A stretch of DNA of 64,000 nt from an uncultured Balneola sp. (lineage in GTDB: Bacteria; Bacteroidota; Rhodothermia; Balneolales; Balneolaceae). The position numbers and the translations under genes were made by a program. This document shows positions 44,284 through 51,575 of this stretch, piece after piece; position 1 is the stretch's first letter; the number at the start of each line of letters is the position of its first letter. Below the pieces are notes generated by a model. That model was not told where the DNA came from and did not search any database. It saw nothing but the letters and a program-made list of their open reading frames with translations. The stretch covers positions 1 through 64,000 of the forward strand of contig CABZWK010000009.1 of the NCBI GenBank assembly GCA_902529365.1, written 5' to 3'.

Positions 44284-45234
44284 TTAGGATTTCTTTTGAC
44301 GCTGTTCCTTCTCGTTCATAATGTAGTTTAAATACATAAATTCTAAGGCGGCAGATTCGTAGCCTTTCCAAGGCTTTGTGAGTTCCAAAAACCTGTTTTC
44401 TGTGGTAGTGTCAGGATCTTCTCCATAGCTCCAAATTATCCACCTTCGAAGTCCTTTTTCTTGGTCTTTTTTTCTATTACTAGGAAATACAGCATCCGGT
44501 CGTCCCCGCATCATAATTAAATCTTGTGCCGCTGTGGGACCAATACCTTTGATTTTGACCAAGGTGTTATAGGCAGTCACAGGGTCACAGGTGGTTAACC
44601 AATCCATATCGGTTGTACCTGCCACAATATCCTGGGCCAAGCCGGTGAGGTATTGTCCCTTTCGTAAGGTAGGTCCTAAAGCTCGAATATTCTGTGGGTC
44701 CGCTTTCATAAGCTCTTGAGGTCGTGGCCAGGCCGCTAGGGTACCTCCATCATGATCCAACAGTGTTCCATATTGTTCACGAATCCTGTACATCATCTTC
44801 TTCGCAGTGGGCTTGTGATTCATCTGCATTTCGACAATTCGATTCTGAATATCCTCGAATAAGGTAGCTCGAGTCATTCTTTTTAGCCCGTAATATTCAC
44901 TTAGTTTTGGCCCTAAAACTGGATCATTCCCCGCTGTATCATACAATTTTCGGAGATCCATTTCCAAGCCGAGTATCTTGGAGAGATGTTTGTAAGCGGT
45001 ATCTATTTCTTCAGAATTAAGTGTTTCTTTACTGCTAACATAGAATTCCGGTGACTCTGGATCCCCATTAAACCGAATAGTGAGTATGGCATCTCGATCT
45101 CCAATAGGTACTGGTCTTGTAAAACCAGTTTCGAACATATGCTCTGGTTCATGTTCAAAATCGAAATATGAACTCACATCTAAGCATAAATACCAGTCAT
45201 GTGGGGGGGTAGAAGTTAAGGTCCATTCACTCAT
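44284..45234 (-). CDS. AlkA-like HhH-GPD DNA glycosylase with altered catalytic segment
   Basis: A 316-residue homologue of 3-methyladenine glycosylase II. An AlkA-type N-terminal domain is followed by 'DPVLGPKLSEYYGLKRMTRATLFEDI' and the helix-hairpin-helix 'LVKIKGIGPTAAQDLIMMRG'. In AlkA the catalytic Asp lies in 'DVFPxxDLGLRRA'. Here the stretch is 'DAVFPSNRKKDQEKGLRRWI', about five residues longer, with Glu at the usual Asp position relative to GLRR and an Asp two residues earlier. Activity is therefore uncertain. It lies 135 bp downstream of the ATP-dependent ligase on the same strand, at the end of the repair island, and 6 bp before GH20. Confidence 0.75.
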   Translation of the reverse strand: MSEWTLTSTPPHDWYLCLDVSSYFDFEHEPEHMFETGFTRPVPIGDRDAILTIRFNGDPESPEFYVSSKETLNSEEIDTAYKHLSKILGLEMDLRKLYDTAGNDPVLGPKLSEYYGLKRMTRATLFEDIQNRIVEMQMNHKPTAKKMMYRIREQYGTLLDHDGGTLAAWPRPQELMKADPQNIRALGPTLRKGQYLTGLAQDIVAGTTDMDWLTTCDPVTAYNTLVKIKGIGPTAAQDLIMMRGRPDAVFPSNRKKDQEKGLRRWIIWSYGEDPDTTTENRFLELTKPWKGYESAALEFMYLNYIMNEKEQRQKKS

Positions 45235-45369
45235 GCTACAAGATTATAAAATTGAGCTTCTGAATAAAATATTAATATTGGAAGTAATTTAAATGAAATT
45301 AAAAAAATAAGTGCAGATTGTACTATATATGAGAAAACAGTCTTTTTATTTTACGAAATTTAGTAGTGC

Positions 45370-47094
45370 TCATTCTGGATATAGAAACGATCGGCTACTT
45401 TTTTGAGGACTGCGCTCTTTAGATTGGTGTTCCTTGAATAGCAATTCTACATGTTCTAAGCTATCTACATCCTTGGGTGATAAATCCCATCGAATTGCTT
45501 TAAACCGTGGAAATCTAAGCGTATATTTTGCCTTAGTTCTCGAATTGGGTTGAATGGCTTCAAACTCGAGTTCGACAACGATTTCAGGTCGTAATTGTGC
45601 TGTTGGACCAAAACGGTCTATAATGCATCCCTTTATGGCTTTGTTAAGGTCCTTCCATTCTTGATCCGTATACCCGCCATAGGCTTTACCAATAGGTATG
45701 AATTCTTCCTCATAACGCGGATCTTCTTTAACGGAAACACCTAAGGTGAAATCTGAATAACTACCACCACGTTTTCCACTACCTGCTTGAGCGTATAAGA
45801 TTACGGTATCGATGCTGCCGGAGGGTCGTTTTACTTTTAGCCAATGATTTTTACGTTCACCGAAAGAATAAGGGGCATTCTTTTCTTTGAGCATAAGTCC
45901 CTCGTTGCCGTGAGCTAGGGCTTGTTCAAATAACTGATCAACCTGATCTTTTGAGCCAATAGAGTACTGTTTACTTATGGGGAATTCATATTTTTTTGCA
46001 AGTTTCTCAAGGCTTATTCTGCGCTGTATTAATGATTTTGATACAGTTTCTTTTTGGTCTAGATACAGTAAGTCATAGCCAATAAACAAAACAGGATATT
46101 TGCTCATTAATTCTTTAGAAGGTTTTTTTACCCCCATTCGTTTTTGTAGCTCTTGAAATGGTTGAATGGTTTGGTTGCGGAATATGCAGATTTCTCCGTC
46201 TAGAACTGTTGGGAGAAATCCTTTTATTCTGAATATTTCTACTAGTTCTGGGAATTGATTCGAAATAGCATTTAAATCACGAGAAAATAGTTCAACCTTT
46301 GGGCCATGAGCGTGGAGCTGACAACGCATTCCATCAAATTTTTCCTCGGCTATAAAATCTTGCCAATTTTCAACCGATTTGGAATGTAAAGGAGCCGCAA
46401 GCATAAAGGCGATGGGGTTAAACAATTTGAATTGGGCCTGATCTAAACGATTCGTACATGCCAATTCGGCTGTTTTAGCCAAGCTTCCAGTAAGCATGTG
46501 TGCGTATCGCAGTTGTTCGTAATCGACCTGAGAACTTCTAGCTAGCGCCTGAAGCACACTTCTACTTTCAAAGCCTATTCTTAAAGAACCTTGGGAAAGT
46601 AATCTGAGAAAATACTTGGTTGCCAAAGGTGATAAGCCATCCCAAATACGCGTTAGGATTCGCTGCTTATCTTTTCGACCATGCGTTTGGGCTAGTTTTT
46701 CTGCCAATTCGGAAATACGAGCTAGATTCCAATGCTGTATGGTATTTTTCTGCCTAGCTTTTGGAAGGTTTTCGAAGAGACGCTGAATGGTTTCAGTACT
46801 ACTACCGCTGGCTGTTCGGCATGTTTTAAATACGATATCATAGTCGATTCCACAATATTCGGCAGCCGCTACCCCAATGGTTTGCGCTCCTACAGAAGCA
46901 CGTTTACCAGAGATATTGGAAAAGGCGCCTTCTCCCATAAACTGGCAGGCTAACGATACCTCAGAAGGGGTTAAATGAGAAAAATAGTTAGCGCAAAGCT
47001 CTACTTTTGCATTGCTTCCTCTAGTTTCGGCTATGTCTTGGACAAGCCTAGCCCAAAGCTCAAAGTTATCTGCTGCCTCCTGCTTGTTTTGCAT
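45370..47094 (-). CDS. ATP-dependent DNA ligase (ligase-associated DNA damage response set)
   Basis: A 574-residue ATP-dependent ligase of the bacterial LigB/archaeal-like type. It has an N-terminal DNA-binding domain (~1-210), nucleotidyltransferase motif I 'EEKFDGMRCQLH' with the AMP-accepting Lys, 'LDGEICIFRN', 'GLMLKEKNAPYSFGERKNHW' and 'WLKVKRPSG', then an OB fold with 'LRPEIVVELEFEAIQ' and 'LRFPRFKAIRWD'. It is the hub of a conserved set with an MBL exonuclease, PdeM and an Lhr-type helicase. Its start abuts the exonuclease stop directly (47094/47095). The genome also has NAD-dependent LigA in this window. Confidence 0.93.
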   Translation of the reverse strand: MQNKQEAADNFELWARLVQDIAETRGSNAKVELCANYFSHLTPSEVSLACQFMGEGAFSNISGKRASVGAQTIGVAAAEYCGIDYDIVFKTCRTASGSSTETIQRLFENLPKARQKNTIQHWNLARISELAEKLAQTHGRKDKQRILTRIWDGLSPLATKYFLRLLSQGSLRIGFESRSVLQALARSSQVDYEQLRYAHMLTGSLAKTAELACTNRLDQAQFKLFNPIAFMLAAPLHSKSVENWQDFIAEEKFDGMRCQLHAHGPKVELFSRDLNAISNQFPELVEIFRIKGFLPTVLDGEICIFRNQTIQPFQELQKRMGVKKPSKELMSKYPVLFIGYDLLYLDQKETVSKSLIQRRISLEKLAKKYEFPISKQYSIGSKDQVDQLFEQALAHGNEGLMLKEKNAPYSFGERKNHWLKVKRPSGSIDTVILYAQAGSGKRGGSYSDFTLGVSVKEDPRYEEEFIPIGKAYGGYTDQEWKDLNKAIKGCIIDRFGPTAQLRPEIVVELEFEAIQPNSRTKAKYTLRFPRFKAIRWDLSPKDVDSLEHVELLFKEHQSKERSPQKSSRSFLYPE

Positions 47095-48108
47095 TTATTC
47101 GAGCTCCTCATGCATCATGTCGAGGTATACTGCGTCAAGGTCTCTCTGCTGCAATTCATGCAGAACTACCTTTGGATTGGGTGTGTGGGTAATATAGGTG
47201 CGCTTGGGTTGAAGGTGTTCACACAGGTTAATGAGTTCAAAGTAGTCTAAATGATCGCTTAAGGGGATTAAGGCGTGAGCCTGGGTTTGGGTTCTTCTAG
47301 ACTCATGCGATGCCCAGCCACTACAATAGGCAATTTTTTTCTTCTTAATATGACTCGCAAAACCCGATTCTAAACCAGAATTTGGTGTAAACAAAAGGCA
47401 CCCTTCTGAGCTAGCACGATTATAGCGCTCGTATGATCCTAGGTCAATTCCATACTCTTCATATACTGCGCACAGTGGATGCCCAGCGCCATGAATTTGC
47501 TTGGTTTCGGGTAGTCCCCTAAGCATATGCATCATTTCTTGAGCCTTACCTAGGTTGTAGCCTAGAAAAATAGGTGTATAATCCTCGTCTAAGGCTTTGC
47601 GTGCAAAACTCACTAAGTCCGATTGTAGTTCCTCGTTGGATTTCCACCGGTAAATGGGCAAACCAAAAGTAGCCTCTATGATCAGTTGGTCAACTTGGCG
47701 GTCCTTGGGTAACTCGAATCCTTCGGTAGCAGGGGAAGCGGGTGTTTTACAGTCACCGGTATATAAAATATTTCCAACTCCTGACTCAATAAAAGCCATC
47801 GCAGATCCAAGAATATGACCGGCTGGGTATAAGGTCATAGTAAAAAGATCGGTAGTCAAAGTTTCGAAAAAAGGCAGCTCTGTAATATCCTCTTTGAAAC
47901 CTCGAAGTCTCATGAGTGCAGCCGTTGGTGGGGTAGCGTAAATGGCTAAGTTGGTATGTTCTCGTAAGGACTTTCTATTTCTAGGGATGTGATCGGCATG
48001 AGCATGTGAAACAAAGATGTGTTGAACGTCTGCATCGCTATAATCCAACCCAATAGATAATTCAGGAAGTTTAATACCATGATACCGTGCTTTTTTGACC
48101 TTTAGCAT
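47095..48108 (-). CDS. ligase-associated MBL-fold DNA exonuclease
   Basis: A 337-residue metallo-beta-lactamase/beta-CASP-like protein related to SNM1 and CPSF nucleases. The zinc motif is 'FVSHAHADHIPRN'; 'LYPAGHILGSAMAFIESG', 'NILYTGDCKT' and a C-terminal 'HALIPLSDHLDYFELINL' are typical. It is the exonuclease always paired with the ATP-dependent ligase and probably trims ends before sealing. It ends exactly where the ligase gene begins. The 266-bp gap upstream separates it from a TlpA-like lipoprotein gene that does not belong to the module. Confidence 0.9.
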   Translation of the reverse strand: MLKVKKARYHGIKLPELSIGLDYSDADVQHIFVSHAHADHIPRNRKSLREHTNLAIYATPPTAALMRLRGFKEDITELPFFETLTTDLFTMTLYPAGHILGSAMAFIESGVGNILYTGDCKTPASPATEGFELPKDRQVDQLIIEATFGLPIYRWKSNEELQSDLVSFARKALDEDYTPIFLGYNLGKAQEMMHMLRGLPETKQIHGAGHPLCAVYEEYGIDLGSYERYNRASSEGCLLFTPNSGLESGFASHIKKKKIAYCSGWASHESRRTQTQAHALIPLSDHLDYFELINLCEHLQPKRTYITHTPNPKVVLHELQQRDLDAVYLDMMHEELE

Positions 48109-48268
48109 GGATACTTAATGTTATGTGACGGGTTTATATGGGGATGAGTGTACATGTAAATGAACCACACTTTAAATTTTTATGCATTTTAATCCATCTT
48201 TAAGTTATTGTATTTACATATTAAGAGTTGGTTGGGTGATGTAAATGTGCTGAGCCGCAGTGGCAAAA

Positions 48269-48358
48269 TGTAGATATTTATCTACAGCTACTATGTACGA
48301 TAGTGGGTTAGTGTCATTTTTTTAGGGTCAATACATCAATGTTGAAGTAATGTATTGA
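48269..48358. repeat. two short hairpins between the exonuclease and TlpA genes
   Basis: TGTAGAT-ATTT-ATCTACA forms a 7-bp stem at 48269-48286. TCAATACAT and ATGTATTGA form a 9-bp stem with a 13-nt loop at 48328-48358. Neither is followed by a T-run on the minus strand (the second is followed by CCCTAAAAAAA), so they are not clear terminators. They lie between the TlpA stop and the exonuclease start. Confidence 0.4.
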
Positions 48359-48374
48359 GCTTCGCAGTTATCTG

Positions 48375-49901
48375 CTAGTTAGAATCGATACGATCTTCGA
48401 GTACTTCTTCCAGGTTGAATGTTGGACGTATATCATTGTAACGCTCTATTTCTCCTTCTGGATTCAACAAAATATAAAAGGGAATTCCTCCACCTCTGTA
48501 TCCTTTGAAGGTGGCTTGTTCGAAACCATCACCACCGTACACTTGGATCCATGGATTTTGAAATTGTTCGATATCTCGAATCCATGTTATGCTATCCACT
48601 TCGGTAGAAATCGCTAGAATTTCAAAATCCTCACGATCAAATCGCGCATATATCCGGCGCATATCATCAAATTCATCTAAACAGGGCTGACACCATCCGG
48701 CCCAAAAGTCTAAGAGCACATATTTTCCTTTAAAGTCACTTAGTTCATAGGCCATACCATTGCGGTCGAATAATCGAAAAGGGATAGCTGGGTTGCCAGG
48801 AGAGACTGCTTGTATAGCTTCATAAAAACCCTTTATGAAGTCAGTGTAGGCTGGATAATTGTCATTATATGTATTCAAATATCTCTGGTAATTAGGTTCA
48901 GCGATACCCAAAGTTACTTCGCCAAGTCGTTCGGCCACCATAAACAATTCGGCATAAGCGCGAGCTTGGTCATTCTGTATGTATTCGAGAACTTCTAGTC
49001 TGCGACGATCCAAAGCCGGATAAGCTAGACGCTTTATATCGTATTCCATGAGTTCACCGTACTGCTGGATAACCGAATCGTAGAGGGCAAATGTGCGAGA
49101 ATAAAAGTGAGTATAGTCACGTATACCCGCTCGTTGAGCCACCAAGTGATCGAGCTGAAATAGGCCATCCTTTTGGGCTTGGATCAATAATGAATCACGG
49201 AGTTTGTCCGCGTTTGGTAGCCCTTTAAAGCGTTGCAGAAACTCAATCGCCCGAATTTCACGAACCAAATGTTCTCCTTGAACCCGGTACCACCAACTCT
49301 GATACAGACCATTAGATAACAGCCGCTCTGCGAGCTTCATTTTTTGCTGACTCAGTTCTAGCATGGATGCCACGTCTCCTTTGGTGAAAACACTTTCTTG
49401 TTGAGAGATAGCCTGGTCTAGCGGAGCCACCTCTTCTTGGTAACGCAGGAAGTTTTCATACGCCGGTAAAGGTTGTTCATCTTGGTTGGTTATAGTCAAG
49501 CCTTTCGGGAAAGCCGCTCGCTGTACTTCTATGTTGATGGCTGTGGGCTGATCTGAAGAGTGAGTTGGTATAGCAAGGGGGAAAAATTGATCCTGAATAC
49601 GTACATGATACCATAGTGTAGATGCGTTGTTTGAGCCAACATCCGTTTCCCCACTGGTTGATAGGGTTGGCACCTCAAAGGTGAAGATATTGCCGTCCTG
49701 ATTACCATCGAGTGTAGTCTTCTCTGAGTATTTGTAATGTAGTGGAACTTCTTCTAAGTGGAGGGTTGCATCACCCAGATAATCTACCTTGATAGTTAAG
49801 GTGGTGGATGAAGGGCTAGAAGAACACGACCACAAAAGCAATGCTAGTGTTATCAGACTTAGAACTAATTTACGTATAGAGCTAATATGCTGTGTTTTCA
49901 T
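48375..49901 (-). CDS. TlpA/ResA-like thioredoxin-fold lipoprotein
   Basis: A 508-residue lipoprotein (lipobox Cys near residue 26, 'ALLLWSCSSS') exposed to the periplasm. Residues ~30-135 form a strand-rich N-terminal domain, ~140-355 a helical domain and ~365-505 a thioredoxin domain with 'LLDFWAGWCQPCLDEF', the redox CxxC being WCQPC, and the cis-Pro loop 'GGGIPFYILLNPEGEI'. FCB bacteria use many such proteins to reduce periplasmic disulfides, for example during cytochrome c maturation. It interrupts the DNA repair module with the next gene, in the same direction. A perfect 30-bp tandem repeat lies just upstream. Confidence 0.88.
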   Translation of the reverse strand: MKTQHISSIRKLVLSLITLALLLWSCSSSPSSTTLTIKVDYLGDATLHLEEVPLHYKYSEKTTLDGNQDGNIFTFEVPTLSTSGETDVGSNNASTLWYHVRIQDQFFPLAIPTHSSDQPTAINIEVQRAAFPKGLTITNQDEQPLPAYENFLRYQEEVAPLDQAISQQESVFTKGDVASMLELSQQKMKLAERLLSNGLYQSWWYRVQGEHLVREIRAIEFLQRFKGLPNADKLRDSLLIQAQKDGLFQLDHLVAQRAGIRDYTHFYSRTFALYDSVIQQYGELMEYDIKRLAYPALDRRRLEVLEYIQNDQARAYAELFMVAERLGEVTLGIAEPNYQRYLNTYNDNYPAYTDFIKGFYEAIQAVSPGNPAIPFRLFDRNGMAYELSDFKGKYVLLDFWAGWCQPCLDEFDDMRRIYARFDREDFEILAISTEVDSITWIRDIEQFQNPWIQVYGGDGFEQATFKGYRGGGIPFYILLNPEGEIERYNDIRPTFNLEEVLEDRIDSN

Positions 49902-49916
49902 AGTGAATAGGTCTAA

Positions 49917-49976
49917 ATATGTATATGTGTTTAAATTTAAGCAACGATATGTATATGTGTTTAAATTTAAGCAACG
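49917..49976. repeat. perfect 30-bp tandem duplication upstream of the TlpA gene
   Basis: The unit ATATGTATATGTGTTTAAAT... (30 bp, ending TTTAAGCAACG) occurs twice head to tail at 49917-49946 and 49947-49976 without a mismatch. Each copy contains the palindrome TTAAATTTAA. It starts 16 bp upstream of the TlpA gene start codon, in its probable promoter or 5' UTR. Identity of the copies suggests a recent slippage or duplication event. Confidence 0.9.
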
Positions 49977-50096
49977 TCTCTAGTTTAGAAAATTCTATAA
50001 CACAAAAAACTCCAAAGAAATTCAAAAAGCTAAGCCAGTGCGAGGACCAGAAAAACTAGGATGATTCAAGCCTTGCATGATTGCTACCTCCGGTAC

Positions 50097-50807
50097 TCAA
50101 AAAAATAACTGAATTTGTAAGACCGGCAAAGAGTGTGCAAATGTTTCAGACAAACCGGTCGCTATTGTATATGTATGATCTATCCATGGATGATTCATCT
50201 GCGAGGGTTGTAGAGACCAGTTCCAACTCAAATATTCTCCTTGAAAGGATGATAATTGCTTGCTGAGCTTTGTATGCCTCGCATAAAGCAGTAGATCAAA
50301 AGCCATTAGAAAGCTACCCTGTAAAATGATGGCTTGGCCGTACCCCTTCCAACGTTCTTTGCCCAATTTGTAACCGCGATAGGCTAACCAAGCACCCCCA
50401 CTTATGTATAGGACATCTAAGCCTGCATTAACCAATAGAATTGTGTCAAAGTGGTTCATGTCATACAGTATTTCTGCAGAGGTAACACTGATGTTGGTAA
50501 GGGTTCCTTTATACCCAAAGTAGGCAATGCCTGCATTAACTGTGTTCCAGGCGGCATTCATTTGGTGAAAGTAGGATCTAGAACCATCTGTTCTAGCATA
50601 GCCCAAGCCTCCTGTAAGTAGATTTAATCCAGCCCAAGAACCTAATATGAGCATTCCATTTTGTTGGAGTCGGAGCGACTGTTGTTGCCACCAAAGTGGA
50701 TCTTGCTGAGCATTTTGTGCCATAACCCAGGTGGGTACCCCAATTAAAAAACAGAAGAGAAGTGCTAAAAGAATTCGGCTTAGATGAATATGGTTGTATG
50801 TAGACAT
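50097..50807 (-). CDS. conserved membrane protein (DUF6992-like), unknown function
   Basis: A 236-residue protein with a signal or first TM (~10-30, ending 'WVMAQ') and about four further membrane segments. The motifs 'NGMLILGSWAGLNLLTGGLG', 'RTDGSRSYFHQMNAAWNTVN' and 'YFGYKGTL' resemble an uncharacterised FCB family that I believe is DUF6992; the name is from memory. No catalytic residues are evident. It lies 12 bp downstream of pdeM, so it is probably transcribed with the repair genes. Confidence 0.65.
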   Translation of the reverse strand: MSTYNHIHLSRILLALLFCFLIGVPTWVMAQNAQQDPLWWQQQSLRLQQNGMLILGSWAGLNLLTGGLGYARTDGSRSYFHQMNAAWNTVNAGIAYFGYKGTLTNISVTSAEILYDMNHFDTILLVNAGLDVLYISGGAWLAYRGYKLGKERWKGYGQAIILQGSFLMAFDLLLYARHTKLSKQLSSFQGEYLSWNWSLQPSQMNHPWIDHTYTIATGLSETFAHSLPVLQIQLFF

Positions 50808-50819
50808 GGTAGAAGGTCG

Positions 50820-51575
50820 TTAGGTGGCTTGGCGAACTTGTATGAGCTCATTTTCTGCAATCGCAATGATTTTGGGCGTTTTACTAGTAATTAAATGCAG
50901 GCCAGTAAACGTTCCAAATGCAGGTAAAACCAGTCGGGCTGTGTACTGAACAAAGCAGGGTAAAATTATTCGCTGTCTACCTTTACCCTGTATTTTTATG
51001 CCCGGATGCAGGTGTCCACTAATCCATCCTATAATCGGGTTTGAATTCATTGGGTCAATTTGTTGGGTATCATTTTCGGATTTGTAAACAGGGGTATGGG
51101 TTGATGATTGAGTCCCATGATTGTGGGTGATCGGAGCCTCTTTATCGTGAAGGAAACGAATGTTTTTCAAATCTAGATGAGATAAGACCTGCAGACCTAG
51201 ATCCTCGTATTTCTGTGCTGAGTATAGTTCGTGATTACCCAATATTAAGGTCATGGATAAAGAAGAGTAATGTCTGCGCCATTGTTCGAAATCATCCCAT
51301 TCATTATTGGTTTCACTATGAAACAAATCACCCAGAAAAAGGAGTCTTTCGGGGTTAAATTGGGCAATAACCTGGCTAAGTCGTGTTAAATTATCCTGAT
51401 TAACTTTGGTTGGTATAGGGATGCCATAACGCCTAAAATGCCCCGCCTTACCCAAATGAACATCACTTATAACCAGAGTTTTTTCAGTTGGATAATAAAG
51501 TACTCTTTGGGCTGAGAGTAGAAGTTCTTCTTCTTGGAAATAAACGATGATAGAATGAGCCGTAGTTTCAGACAT
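50820..51575 (-). CDS. pdeM: ligase-associated DNA damage response phosphoesterase PdeM
   Basis: A 251-residue calcineurin-like metallophosphoesterase. Metal motifs are 'LVISDVHLGKAGHFRRYG' (DxH), 'LLFLGDLFHSETNNEW' (GD), 'LILGNHELYS' (GNHE) and 'IGWISGHLHPGIKIQGKG' (GHxH). PdeM-type enzymes accompany the ATP-dependent ligase, MBL exonuclease and Lhr-like helicase, and probably process DNA ends. A ~30-residue segment before 'IIGWISGHLHP' is polar and looks inserted. The ATG lies inside the 3' end of the helicase gene (8-bp overlap), so the two are co-translated. Confidence 0.9.
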   Translation of the reverse strand: MSETTAHSIIVYFQEEELLLSAQRVLYYPTEKTLVISDVHLGKAGHFRRYGIPIPTKVNQDNLTRLSQVIAQFNPERLLFLGDLFHSETNNEWDDFEQWRRHYSSLSMTLILGNHELYSAQKYEDLGLQVLSHLDLKNIRFLHDKEAPITHNHGTQSSTHTPVYKSENDTQQIDPMNSNPIIGWISGHLHPGIKIQGKGRQRIILPCFVQYTARLVLPAFGTFTGLHLITSKTPKIIAIAENELIQVRQAT

